From: Laguncularia racemosa
Lineage: Eukaryota > Streptophyta > Magnoliopsida > Myrtales > Combretaceae
Direction: 5' to 3'
Length of the DNA stretch: 64,000 bases
NCBI GenBank assembly: GCA_037954665.1
Contig: JBBMOL010000066.1
Coordinates: forward strand, 1,054,001 to 1,118,000
Under the pieces are notes generated by a model that saw only the letters and a list, made by a program, of their open reading frames with translations, did no database searches and had not been told where the DNA came from. A program made the position numbers and the translations under genes. Positions 12,614 to 23,084 of this stretch are shown piece by piece. Numbering within the stretch: position 1 is the stretch's first letter; every line of letters begins with the position of its first letter.

Positions 12614-14867
12614 ACATCTTGAAACTTGAAGTAATTACTAGGTTTGGTTATAGGTCTATGTCTCCCTTAATCGAGGTGAGTTTGGGTTCATAAGGGAAGA
12701 AAAAAAAACCCATAGGGTTTTTTACGGGTTCTGAGTACCCTTATAAATAATCGAGTCAGATTTGGGTTTTAGAGAACCCGCCCTAAACCTACCTCGATTG
12801 CATCATATCTGAGTTTGGGTTCAATCTTTTTTTTTTTTTTTTTTGGAAAAATCTCTCTTCCTCCTCTTGCAGTTGCTTCAAAAGCAATATATCATCATAT
12901 CTAGAGAGTCATGCTTAATAACATTAGGAACAATGATAAAGGTAAGTCAGTCTATCATTCTCCCTCTCTTCAACGACAAGTAGTCAATGTAATTCGTGTA
13001 AATAGTCTCAACTTTTAGGTCTATAAAGGTTTTAACACATTACTAGTATTTCTATTATTTTAAAATGTTTGTTAAGTGTTAGGTTCAATTGGCTATAATT
13101 CCTATAATGAGGGTTTTGGGGTTCGATTGGTGGAGTTTTGTATTAATAAAAATCCTAATAGTTTTCCTTTTATTGCTTGAATTGAAGAATAGATGACAAA
13201 AGTTTTTCATTTAATTACTTGAAACATAATATTACATTATTTTCGATTTGTCATGCATGATTTAGTAACAATGCTAATTATCTTATGAATGTTCCAAACA
13301 TGAGTTAAAATTGATATGGTAATTAAAGAAGCTAAAAGGCAATCATCCTATTACCATTTATTTGTTTAAACTAATAGTTAATATAGAAATTCATTGTGAA
13401 TATCAAGTTTTTTGTTTAGGACAATATAAAGTCAAAATAAGAGTAACTTTTTTTTTTTTTTTATCTAGACAAATTTGAAAAATTATGCACAAACATGTCT
13501 TAAATTGTGAACAATGATTGAGAAATCACAATAAATTATATGAGCAAAAAATTGGCTCTATGGAGATAAGGGTAATAAACCAAACTATTTGTATAAAATT
13601 TTCAATGTCATATATTTTTATTGATATTGTTCTTTTTTATGTATAGATTGTTTAACTATTTCTCTTAAAAATATGATAAAAAAATGTGATAAATTTAGAA
13701 ATCACCACTAGTTGTAACGTCTATTTAAGACATAATTTTAGTCAATTCAATGATGTTATCAAACTTACGAGTTTTTAGCTTTCTTATATTTGATGCTAAC
13801 ATTCACAACCTTATGTCATTAGAATTTGTAGAGGGTAATTTTCCTATTACCATTTTCACCTTGTATATGTAAGTATATTATAGACTTATTTATAAGTTTT
13901 TCAATCAATAAGCAAGTCTAACTCAGACACAAGACAAGCTTGTTAAATGAGTTAGGTTATGAGTTTAGATGTTTATATACGATTAATAAATGGGTTGTGT
14001 CACAGGTTAAGGTTTTTTAGACACAAACCCATTTATACACAAATATAAGATATAACATGTTAGCTTGAATTACCAACCCTACTCTATAGGGTAATTCTTT
14101 ATAAGGTTCTAAGATGGATCATGGGTCTTATTCCAAAGTCCTACAGGGTTTTGGATTAGGTTTTATAGTAAAGAAAAACTTGGTGGGAAACCTAAATTCG
14201 ATAAGAAAAATAAGATAATATATAATTAATGGCTATCATATATAAATACTTTATAAAAAATGATAAGGTAATCTTTTCCTAAAAAAAAAACCCTAAATGC
14301 AACTTAATACCTTTCTAGTCTCCCATAGCCACTCTCCCCTACATAGTCAGGCTTTCACCATCATACATCCATCACTTGATCACTTCACTATTTCTCCTCT
14401 CTTTTCTCATTTCATCTTATCTCATGATCACCTACTCACCCTCGCCATCTCTCATAAGTCATCTTACCCTCACCCTTGTCATTCACGCTTCACGACCTCT
14501 AACTTACTCTCATCTCATCTCTTGATTTGTGCTCATAATCCTTAGTTAGACCTTTCATTTGCTCTTACCCTTATTGGTTGGACAACTATCCCTAGACACA
14601 ACCTCGCTATCATCTCATCTCACTCTCACTCTTTACTCTCACCATTCTCAATTATTCCTTGCTTTTCCTTCTAGTTTGGTGAGTTTTCCTTTCCCATTTA
14701 TGCCCTACTTTTCTTCATTTCTAATGGTCACATCATGTTACTGTTGAGCCTAAATTCTGATTCATTTTTCCTAACCTGATTTATACTAAATCTTATGCCC
14801 GTTTAATGTAGATCTTTAAGTAAGATTAGGAAAAATTTTATTTTTATCTAATTTCGAGAAAAAGGAG

Positions 14868-15468
14868 TGATACGATTCCAAGAGTGAAATTACGAGCACA
14901 AAAAAAAAGAGGACATAGGCATCGGGAGGATCCAAGGCGAAGTCCAGCCAACCTTGAATAAAGGCTGGCCGAGTTCACTTCAAGGCCGCCGGCCTTTGGC
15001 TGGCCTTGAATGTTTTCACACCAATTTTTTTTAGGATGTTATAAATAGGGACCTTAAGGTTTTTCGTGGGGGAGATTATCATTTTGGTTAAAAAAACAGA
15101 GACACTTGAGTGTTGTGAATCCTCTTTGGATATCTTTGAATATTGGGGATTGAATTCTTTTCTCTTTATTCTTATTGTTCTTATCAAATTCTTGGTTCTA
15201 TAGAATTTGTGGCGTGCATCGTTATTGAATTCGTGGAATTCTTTAACCATAGTGATTGATTTGTAGAACGTGGGCTCTATCGTTCTATATTTTGATTGTG
15301 AAATAGTTTAATTTTATCAATCTTGGCATCTATAGATTGATAATTTTATCCATATCTTTGATTTTATGCGTTAGTACTAAAATCTAGAAAACCCTAAAAA
15401 TTGGAGTTATTTTATTATTGTTGACGATTTGGTTGTGTGTGAAGGAATTCGAATCTGATTCCGCGTCA
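14868..15468 (+). repeat. 5' LTR of Gypsy-2
   Basis: It runs from TGATACGATTCCAAGAG to GATTCCGCGTCA. TATAAATAGGGACC near 15041 is a good TATA box for the element transcript. A GC-rich palindromic block (GCCGGCC, GGCCGCCGGCC) lies at about 14945-15010; in the 3' LTR the matching block is longer. Confidence 0.88.
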
Positions 15469-15515
15469 TTTGGTATCAGAGCATATCGAATCCGCATCAT
15501 TTGGTATCAGAGTGA
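15469..15515 (+). other. Two consecutive primer-binding sites of Gypsy-2
   Basis: TTTGGTATCAGAGC occurs at 15469 and TTTGGTATCAGAG at 15500, 31 bp apart. Each follows a CCGCRTCA LTR-end sequence. The 3' LTR end carries two such 31-bp units as well (21133-21163 and 21164-21194). Confidence 0.85.
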
Positions 15516-15814
15516 AGGTTGGGTTCGTAAGGGTTCAGAGCGAAGGATTCGATTAGATTGAAGGTTAAATTGGTAAGGTTGTTGATTCTCAATTCAATTA
15601 TAGTTTTAATTCAATACTGTTGTTGGTTGGGAAATTTGGAAATTTGTTTTGTGAATTGTATTGCTGTGAATTGGTGATTGGGCTGTAGTTAAGAATTGGG
15701 GTTTTTGCTTAATTCAGTTGTTGAGTGTTGAATTGCTGTGAAATTGGTGTTTAGGGTTGTTGTTGGGAATTAGGTTGTTAGTGAATTTTTATTGCTGACT
15801 ATTGAAGGGTAGAG

Positions 15815-16951
15815 ATGTCGTCGCAAGGAAGTGTTCAAAACAACAACAATAGAAATGATGCTAATAATGGGGGTGAGGTTGTGACTAAGGCTGAGTTCAA
15901 TCAAATCCAAGAAAATCTTAGATTGATTATGGAGAGATTGGAGGTTAGGGGTAGAAGAAGCCATAGCGGTGTAGGAATAAGGAGGAGACACTCTAGCAGT
16001 GAATCTGATGCTAGTAGTGGAAGGAATAGGAGAGGAAACAATGTTGACAGGCGTAAGGGGATCGAAAGCATCAAGCTGAAAATTCCCCCTTTCACTAGTA
16101 GTAGTAAACCAGAGGAATTCCTAGACCAGGTGCCATGGGCTAAGAAGGTGTTTGACTGTTATGAGTGGGATGAGCGCATGAAGGTGAAGATGGCGTCTTT
16201 AGCATTTTCTGAATATGCTAGTTTGTGGTGGGATAAATTACAAATTGAGAGACGTAGGGCTGATGAGGAGAAAGTACGTTCATGGGCTTTGATGAAAAGG
16301 TTGATAAGACGCAGATTTGTGCCAGACTACTATAAACAGGAGATGCTGATGGAGTTGCAATCCTTGAGGCAGGGTAAGAAGAGCATAGAAGAGTATGTGA
16401 AGGAGTTTGAGACATTAGTGGCAAGATGTGATATCAGGGAAACATCAGATGAATCCATAGCTCGTTTCATCAATGGGTTGAAGATGGACATTGCCAGTGT
16501 AGTGGAACTCCATTATTATTAGACTCTTGAGGATGTGATTAAATTAGCCAGTCGAGTTGAGCGGCATCAGCGCAGGTGGGATCAAAGATAGCGAGATCAA
16601 AAATCATATCAACACCATAAATTAGATGATGGTGAGAGGGAGAAGGAAAGGAAAGAAAAGGGAAAAGCAGTCGTTAGTGAGGTTGTTGACCAAACACAAC
16701 AAAAGAGGAGTAGGGATATCAAATGTTTCAAGTGTTTAGGACTTGGCCATATTGCTTCTCAATGTCCTAATAAAAGGGTTATGGTCATTAAAGGGGACAA
16801 AGTTGAGAGTGATGAAGAAGAACAGAAGAGTACTGAGGCAGAAGAGGAAGATGAAGACATTATAGCGAGTCTAGTACAGGGAGATATGCTAATGGTTCAG
16901 CAGGATGAAACTGTTCCTAATCAGAGGGTCAATTTGTTCCATATCTAGGGC
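15815..16951 (+). pseudogene. Gypsy-2 gag with one zinc knuckle
   Basis: The ATG at 15815 opens a frame of typical plant Ty3/gypsy gag: a charged N-terminus (RRGNNVDRRKGIESIKLKIP), then the capsid-like domain with YASLWWDKLQ, RSWALMKRLIRRRFVPDYY and KKSIEEYVKEFETLVARCD. The nucleocapsid knuckle CFKCLGLGHIASQC (C-X2-C-X4-H-X4-C) lies near 16728. An acidic stretch follows. In-frame stops are at 16520 (TAG), near 16588 (TAG) and near 16946 (TAG). The frame is otherwise unshifted and runs into the protease. Confidence 0.88.
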
Positions 16952-17430
16952 ATGGTGCAGGGAAAGACTTATTTGATTGTCGTAGACACAAGCAGTTGCA
17001 CTAATGTTGCTTCAGCAAATTGGGTTACTAAATTGGGTTTGCAAGTGGAGCAACATCCAAGACCTTATGCACTTTATTGGTTAAGTCCACAGGGAGCTGT
17101 TCATGTACACAAACAGGTTCGTTTTCCATTGCTTATTGGTGATTATACTGATGAAATTGTTTGTGATGTAGCTCCCATGGAAGCTACACATTTGATCCTT
17201 AGAAGACCTTGGCAGTATGACCTCAGAGCCAAGTATGATGGATACACCAATGAGTATACCATTCAACAACAGGACAAAACATATAAGCTTCTTCCTATGA
17301 GTCCAATTAAAGTACAACACGCAAGACTGATTTTCCTTAAGAAGCCTAAGGGAAAGAGAAGTATGTTTATGTGGCCTAGCAGGATGGACAATACAGATTC
17401 GAGGTCGAATAATTTTCAACATGGAGGGAA
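16952..17430 (+). pseudogene. Gypsy-2 protease fused to the pol end by deletion
   Basis: It continues in the gag frame. The aspartic protease active site reads VVDTSSCTNVA, with the catalytic Asp intact and Ser where Gly is usual. The conserved follow-on ILRRPWQYD replaces the usual ILGRPWQ. After KVQHARLIFLKK the sequence changes to SRSNNFQHGGN, which is the far end of pol, so about 3-4 kb of RT, RNase H and integrase appears deleted. The short purine tract ATGGAGGGAA ends at 17430, just before the 3' LTR. Confidence 0.85.
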
Positions 17431-17565
17431 TGATACGATTCCAAGAGCAAAAATACAGCACAAAAAAAAGAGGACATAAGCGTTGGGAGGACCCAAGGTG
17501 AAGTCCGGCCAGCCTTAAGTCGGCCTTGAATAAAGGTCGACCGAGTTCACTTCAAGGCCGCCGAT

Positions 17566-18437
17566 TGATGAGATCCATGATGAGAGCCAAGCCGAAAAAA
17601 GGAATGTGGATCCTCTTGAAGTGCCGCCTGGACCGATCACAAGAAATCGAGCGAAATGATTCAAGGAAGCACTTAACGGGTTGATAAAGGATGTCCATGA
17701 AGCCGGAAAGGATTAGAGCAATCATGAAGTTGGAAAGGATTGGAACAACCATGAGAAGACCCTTGCTCTTGTACAAGTCATACTGGATACGGGGTGAAGA
17801 GGGCATGTCTTTACAAGGCACAGTCGTGTAGGAATCTCAAGGTTACACAGAATCATATACGGTCATATACACGGCCAAAAGGCACGACCGTGTATGGTGT
17901 CAAGAATTTCCACAGGAAGATACACGACTAGAAGTACACGGTCATGTATGTTGCCAGAATTTGCACAGAAAAGTACACGGCCAAAGTACACGGCCGTGTA
18001 TCTCCCCGATGCCGGCCTTTTGTCTTGTTTTGTTATTTTACGCACTTATTGAAGTGACGTCGTTTTGAACCTTTATTGTCTCGAATTGTAACCCTAATAT
18101 AAAGCTCCTAGGGTTAGAGAATAGAATAGAACATGATACAACATTGAAAACACTTTTGAGAGACTCCTCTCTTGGTTCTTCAAGAACTAATTTAGAACTT
18201 ATCGGATTTTATTTCCATAACGTTCATCCCAACTTATCAATCGGTCTTTCATCCCGATTGTGGCGTCTTCACATTATACTAAGGTTCTTGTCTCACTTAT
18301 AGACAACGGGTCACTGTTTCTACTTGAGGGTGTTTTGCATCTTAGGTAACGAATTCTAAACGTATTGGTATTGGGTTTCGTCACACGTTGGCGTGGTTCG
18401 TATCAATTAGGAATCCGATCAAACCGATCTCGCATTA
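17566..18437 (+). repeat. 5' LTR of Gypsy-1b
   Basis: It matches the Gypsy-1a LTR at both ends. The middle part (about 17781-18010) is different: it contains a cluster of ACACGG/CCGTGT palindromes, including ACACGGCCGTGTAT at 17989-18002, and the module ATTTCCACAG. The 3' edge is uncertain because LTR-end and primer-site sequences are repeated there. Confidence 0.82.
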
Positions 18438-18538
18438 GTTTAGTATCAGAGCCAATCGATTCGCATCAGTTTGGTATCAGAGCTTAGGTTTGTCAAAACA
18501 TCAGTTTGGTATCAGAGCTTAGGTTTGTCAAAACATCA
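18438..18538 (+). other. Three tandem primer-binding-site units of Gypsy-1b
   Basis: Units of 31, 35 and 35 bp begin at 18438, 18469 and 18504, each starting GTTTRGTATCAGAGC and ending CATCA. The last two are identical. Confidence 0.85.
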
Positions 18539-19008
18539 GTTCGGTTTGAGGAAGGTAACATCAAAACCCTAACTCCAATCGTTCATATCAATTGTTAGTA
18601 TTCAATTTCATAGTGTTAATTGTCTATTGAAAGTGTAGTATCTACTAGTCAATTTGTTACGAAAAAAAAAAAAAAGAAGGAAGAATCACAATAAAAAAAA
18701 AGAAGGAAAAGAAAAGAGAAACGTGATCAAAAGCAACAACAAAGACAAAAAAAAAAATCGGATAGAAAAAAAGAGGAAAATTTACGAACCCTAGAGTTGT
18801 TTTGAATTCTACAGAAGCGAATTAGTGTAGTTTGGGTTAGTTCCAAGAGAATTGAGAAGAGGAATTGGCGAGTTGATATCATCATTGTTTGTGAGAATAC
18901 ACGAGCGACTGTGTGATATCATCATTTAAGCGAAACACGTAAGGGAGTGTATCGTGAGGTTTAATCATATATATATTTGTGTTAGTACTAATCTTTTCTG
19001 CAGGAACT

Positions 19009-20180
19009 ATGCCGAGACAACATTCTCCTGAAGGTGAGAGGGGAAGGTTTGATGCTAGGTTAGTGATTGAGGCGTTGAGGGGTGAGATGAAGAGAATGTT
19101 TCAGGAGGGAATGGAACAAATTCATGAGACGGTAGAGCAAAGACTAGAACAATCTACAAACGTCTTCCAAGGGCGTAAGAGGGAGAGTCGTTCTAGGAGA
19201 GTACAAAGGGGTGGAGATGAAATGTCGGATGATGACTTTGATGAGCCTTCTGTTGGGAGTTATAGAGGTTATAGTGGTCGGAATAGAGGAACTAGGGATT
19301 GGGAAGATAGAGGAGATAGGAATAGAGAGGATGATCAATTGAGTAGCATAAAGATGAAGATTCCTCCTTTCTAAGGGAAGAATGATCCCGAGGCGTACTT
19401 AGAGTGGGAGAAGAAGGTGGAGATGGTGTTTGATTGTCATAACTATAGTGGGAGAAAGAAAGTGAAACTTGCTGCCATTGAATTTTCAGATTATGCTATA
19501 GTGTGGTGGGATCAACTAATGTTGAATAGAAGAAGGAATGGTGAACCACCTATTGAGTCATGGGAAGAGATGAAAAGGGTGATGAAGAAGCGGTTTGTGC
19601 CTACGTATTACTATCGTGAATTGCACAACAGATTGCAAACTCTTAAGCAGGGAAGCCGAAGTGTGGATGAGTATTTCAAGGTGATGGAAGTTACTATGAT
19701 CAGGGTGAATGTAGAGGAGGATAGAGAGGCTACCATGGCAAGATTTCTTGTCGGATTGAATAGAGAAATTCAAATGTTGTTGAATTGCACCATTATGCAG
19801 AATTGGAAGATATGGTTCATATGGCTATAAAGGTTGAGAACCAACATAGGCGGAAAGGTAGTAGTAATGCACGGTTTCAACGGGGTAATGGTTCATCCAC
19901 CTGGAAGACTAACCAATGGAAGAAGGAAGAAAAGCCTTTACCCACCCAACCAAAAGGAGAGCTGAGGCAAGCGGGTTCTACTCCTGGTAACCAAGGTAAC
20001 CCTGATTCTTCTACTTCTAAAAATCGTGACATTAGATGTTTTAAATGCCAAGGTAGAGGCCATATTGCTAGTCAATGTCCAAATAAGCGTGTTATGATTT
20101 TGCGTGATGATGGCGAGTATGAGACTAAGGGGGATAGTGAAGAAGATGATATGCCTCCATTAGAGGATGCTAGAGAATAG
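19009..20180 (+). pseudogene. Gypsy-1b gag with zinc knuckle
   Basis: The ATG at 19009 gives MPRQHSPEGERGRF. The capsid-like domain has DPEAYLEWEKKVEMVFDC, YAIVWWDQLM, KRVMKKRFVPTYYYRELHN and SRSVDEYFKVME. The nucleocapsid knuckle CFKCQGRGHIASQC lies near 20037. Damage consists of a TAA at 19372 (after KMKIPPF) and a one-base loss near 19773 that moves the frame; the second half resumes at HHYAELEDMVHMAIKVE. The frame ends artificially at 20178, because the element is fused to LTR sequence there. Compared with Gypsy-2 gag it is clearly related but a different family. Confidence 0.87.
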
Positions 20181-20557
20181 AATAGAACATGATACAACAT
20201 TGAAAACACTTTTGAGAGACTCCTCTCTTGGTTCTTCAAGAACTAACTTAGAACTTATCGGATTTTATTTCCGTGGTGTTCATCTCGACTTATCAATCGG
20301 TCTTTCATCCCGATTTTGGCGTCTTCACATTATACTAAGGTTTTTGTCTCGCTTATAGACAACGGGTCACGGTTTCCACTTGAGGGTGTTTTGCATCTTA
20401 GGTAACAAATTCGGAATGTATTGGTATTGGGTTTCGTCACACATTGGCGTGGTTCGTATCAGTTAGGAATCTAATCAAACCGATATCGCATCAGTTTGGT
20501 ATCAGAGCATATCAAACTTGCATCAGTTTGGTATCAAAGCATATCAAACTCGCATCA
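20171..20557 (+). repeat. Truncated 3' LTR of Gypsy-1b with duplicated primer sites
   Basis: From TAGAGAATAGAATAGAACAT the sequence matches the 5' LTR from 18115 onward. After the LTR end CGCATCA (to 20493) come two 32-bp units (20494-20525, 20526-20557), each containing GTTTGGTATCARAGC and ending CATCA. The last one is the integrated terminus. Confidence 0.85.
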
Positions 20558-22934
20558 CCGACCTTGGAGTCGGCCTAAAATGTAGGCCGCCGGCTTTTAG
20601 TGTCAGCCTAAGAGAAGGCTGCCGGCTTTTGTTGCTGGCCTAAGTGAAGGCCGCCGGCCTTGAGCTGGCCTTGAATGTTTTCGCACCAATTTTTTTTAGG
20701 ATGTTATAAATAGGGACCTTAGGGTTTTTCGTAGGGGAGATTATCATTTTGGTTAAAAATACAGAGAAACTTGAGTGTTGTGAATCCTCTTTGGATATCT
20801 TTGAATATTGGGGATTGAATTCTTTTCTTTTTATTCTTGTTGTTCTTATCAAATTCTTAGTTCTGTAGAATTTGTGGCGAGCATCATTATTGAATTCGTG
20901 GAATTCTTTAACCATAGTGATTGATTTGTAGAACGTAGGCTCTATCGTTCTATTTTTTATTGTAAAACAGTTTAATTTTATCAATCTTGGCATCTATAAA
21001 TTGATAATTTTATCTATATCTTTGATTTTATGTGTTAGTACTAAAATCCAGAAAACCCTAAAAATTGGAGTTATTTGACTATTGTTGACAATTTGGTTGT
21101 GTGTGAAGGAATTCGAATTCGATTCCGCGTCATGTGGTATCAGACCATATCAAATCCGTGTCATTTGGTATCAGAGCATATCGAATCCGCGTCAAGGAGT
21201 CACCACTTGATCAAGATCAGAAAAATATTAACTTAAGACTAATTGAGAAAATTAGTCTTAATTTAGCTTTTAGTTCGCATAAAACATTTAAATAAAACCA
21301 GAGATTTTGGAATTAGGAACTATCCTATTAAAACCTTACGGTTGCCACATTAATCTTCCAAAATTAAAATTTATTTTTCAAAAAATTGTTTAACTAAAAG
21401 AAAATCTATTGTTAAGGTCACCCTGTAGGTACCTACATACTCGCTATTTAGGATCAAACCGGTCTTATTTTTAATTTTTTTTTAAATATTATTATAGAGA
21501 CTAAAATTTATTTATTCATAAAAAAAATGTTAAAAAAATTTATACTAAAAGAAAAGAATTTTTTTTTATAAAATATTATTATTATTATTATAGAAAATTC
21601 TAAAATGTAAGAAAAAGATAAAAATATTTTTTTTAAAGAAAAACATTTTTTATAACAATAACTTTAAAAAAGCATTCTTATTGTCGTTGTTACTTTTTTA
21701 GACAATTCTAAAATGTAAAACAAAATAACTTTAAAAAATTAAGGAAATGTTTTTTATTATTATAATAATAAAAAAGGACAAATTTGGTCAGAGCTATGGA
21801 TCAAAGTTGGGATAGTAGCTTCTGGTGATAATTTCCAGCAATAGCTTCGACCCATTGAGAGAGTTGAAATGGTTTAACGAAAGATGGTGTGTCGATTTAC
21901 CTAGTTGGTTCGATCTCAAATACTGCGAAGGATGGCGGTTGAAGAGGTGGCCGGTAATAGAGCTTCAAAGTATCACAATTCGAGCTTTCCTCAATGTTTG
22001 TAGACTAAAGCAAGGTACTTCCTAGGGTTTTCAACAATAGGGAAACTAATGGAGGTAGTGCTTTTTCCTAGAATTGGTTTATGGAAGCTAATTCCTAAAG
22101 AGAGAGAAAACGCGATTAGAGTGAGAAATGGGTGAAAAGCTTTGAAATGAAAGTGATTTTCTATGAATTCGTGTGCTAGATGAAGAATTGAGGGCCTTAC
22201 TTATACTAATCAAGGTTGGATTAAGCACGAAAGGTAGATATTTGCAATGAATTCAATTTTTTGAATTAATAGGTCTTAATATTTATGATTTCAAATTCAA
22301 TACATTTGGCCCTGAAAGATTGGTCAAATTATGCTCCTAATGATTCGTCCTTTACTAAAAATGTTTGTGGAAGCTTCGATTTTGTCCAAATTAAGCTAGA
22401 TGTGTAAGAATAATTTTTGTGCGGGATGATTTTTTTTTTATTTTTCATGCCGATTTTAGCTAATTAATTAAGTGTATTTTGACTAATTTTCGGCTATGTG
22501 ATTTTCATGATTTTATCATTAATTTGGTGAAATCACGAAGAAAAAAAGGTAAAAAAAATGCTCTAAAAGTAGTTGTCCCAGGAAGGAAAAATAAGTGAAT
22601 CATGGTTAGAGGAAGAAGATGAAAAACAGTTAAAACATGTGTTCAAAACACGTTTTCTTAACTGTTTGCTGGATGGAGAAAACATGTTTAGAACACACAT
22701 TTTCTTAATTGTTTGCTACGAGAAGAAAACGTGTGTTCAACACATGTTTTCCATTGGGACAAAAATTTGTGCAATGCACACCTGTTGTGATTCGAACCTC
22801 AGATCAAGGATCATTGTGTGCGTATGTCTTCTATTAGGTCATTAGCCTGTGCCTTGGTTTTGTTATGCAAAAAAATTGTATTTGTTTCTTTTTTTTAATA
22901 AATAAATAAAGAGCGGACAAAAATAGTGTCTACA

Positions 22935-22949
22935 GCTACCTCTCTTTAT
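22935..22949 (-). other. Polypurine tract of the Tat-like element
   Basis: The minus strand reads ATAAAGAGAGGTAGC directly before TGTAGACA, the 3' LTR start. Its position and purine content fix the element's strand. Confidence 0.75.
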
Positions 22950-23084
22950 AGTGAAGTTCGAGGAAAACTTACTACAAAAACAAAGAAGACACACTATTTT
23001 TGTCTAAAAGTATACCTTGACAAGCTATTCAACCAAATGTAAAAAATATTTTACTAAACTAGTAAGAGATGTTTAGGATGGTGC

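Larger units (their letters stand above)
11003..14586. other. AT-rich intergenic stretch with simple repeats
   Basis: No gene was recognised. Notable items are the (CA)n and poly-G runs listed separately, and a T run at about 12827-12844. Imperfect GGGTT/AACCC-rich passages occur at 11980-12110, 12640-12800 and 14060-14190, and resemble each other (TAGGGTTTAGGATTGGGTTT and relatives). From about 14290 the strand becomes strongly pyrimidine-rich (CTCATCTCATCTC runs), which fits intron sequence leading to the splice site proposed near 40950, before the large insertion split it. Confidence 0.4.
17566..20557 (+). mobile_element. Gypsy-1b: deletion derivative nested in the Gypsy-2 3' LTR
   Basis: It starts TGATGAGA and ends GCATCA, flanked by CCGAT (17561-17565) and CCGAC (20558-20562), a 4/5 target duplication. 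It keeps a full 5' LTR, repeated primer sites and gag. At about 20171 the gag end jumps into the middle of the 3' LTR, so all of pol, the polypurine tract and the first ~550 bp of the 3' LTR are missing. It is the innermost insertion of its branch (host, Tat-like LTR, Gypsy-2 LTR, Gypsy-1b). Confidence 0.88.
14868..21194 (+). mobile_element. Gypsy-2: deletion derivative inserted in the Tat-like LTR
   Basis: The element is bounded by an exact 5-bp duplication AGGAG (14863-14867 and 21195-21199). Order is 5' LTR 14868-15468, repeated primer sites, gag, protease, polypurine tract (to 17430) and 3' LTR (17431-17565 continuing at 20563-21194 after the nested Gypsy-1b). RT, RNase H and integrase are missing: the protease tail joins directly to the pol end (RSNNFQHGGN) and the 3' LTR. 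The two LTRs look roughly 94-95% identical by eye outside the GC-rich region, so the insertion is not very recent. Confidence 0.92.
17431..21194 (+). repeat. 3' LTR of Gypsy-2, split by Gypsy-1b
   Basis: The first piece 17431-17565 and second piece 20563-21194 match the 5' LTR in order. Between them lies Gypsy-1b. The GC-rich palindromic block in the second piece (20563-20670) holds several GGCCGCCGGC units, more than the 5' LTR has. Confidence 0.87.
14742..22934 (-). repeat. 3' LTR of the Tat-like element, split by Gypsy-2
   Basis: LTR pieces are 14742-14867 and 21200-22934, separated by Gypsy-2. They align continuously with the other LTR (38980-40941) and with the copies at 58423-60127 and 61429-63123. 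Shared marks include TGTTGAGCC at the start, GTTTAAATAAAACCA, long runs of TTATTATTATT, and a palindromic block near 22625-22760 (ACATGTGTTCAAAACACG, then AACGTGTGTTCAACACATGT). Confidence 0.85.

Noticed and set aside
11980..14190. A hAT-type element suggested by TAGGGATGCAACCAAGG near 11975 and the GGGTT-rich passages
   Set aside because: No inverted partner of that end or matching 8-bp duplication was found, so ends cannot be placed.
14297..14747. Plus-strand open stretches rich in Ser, His and Leu
   Set aside because: The DNA is a pyrimidine-rich tract (CTCATCTC repeats), which yields such residues by chance; no domain is recognisable.
17860..18005. CRISPR-like array from the spaced ACACGG palindromes
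   Set aside because: Repeats are imperfect, spacers are also similar, the sequence lies in a plant LTR, and no associated genes exist.
22935..22939. GCTAC next to the inner LTR edge as a target duplication of a solo LTR at 14742-22934
   Set aside because: It matches GTTAC at 4/5, but it is part of the polypurine tract; the same element continues into pol and has a second LTR with its own flank ATTAC at 40942.
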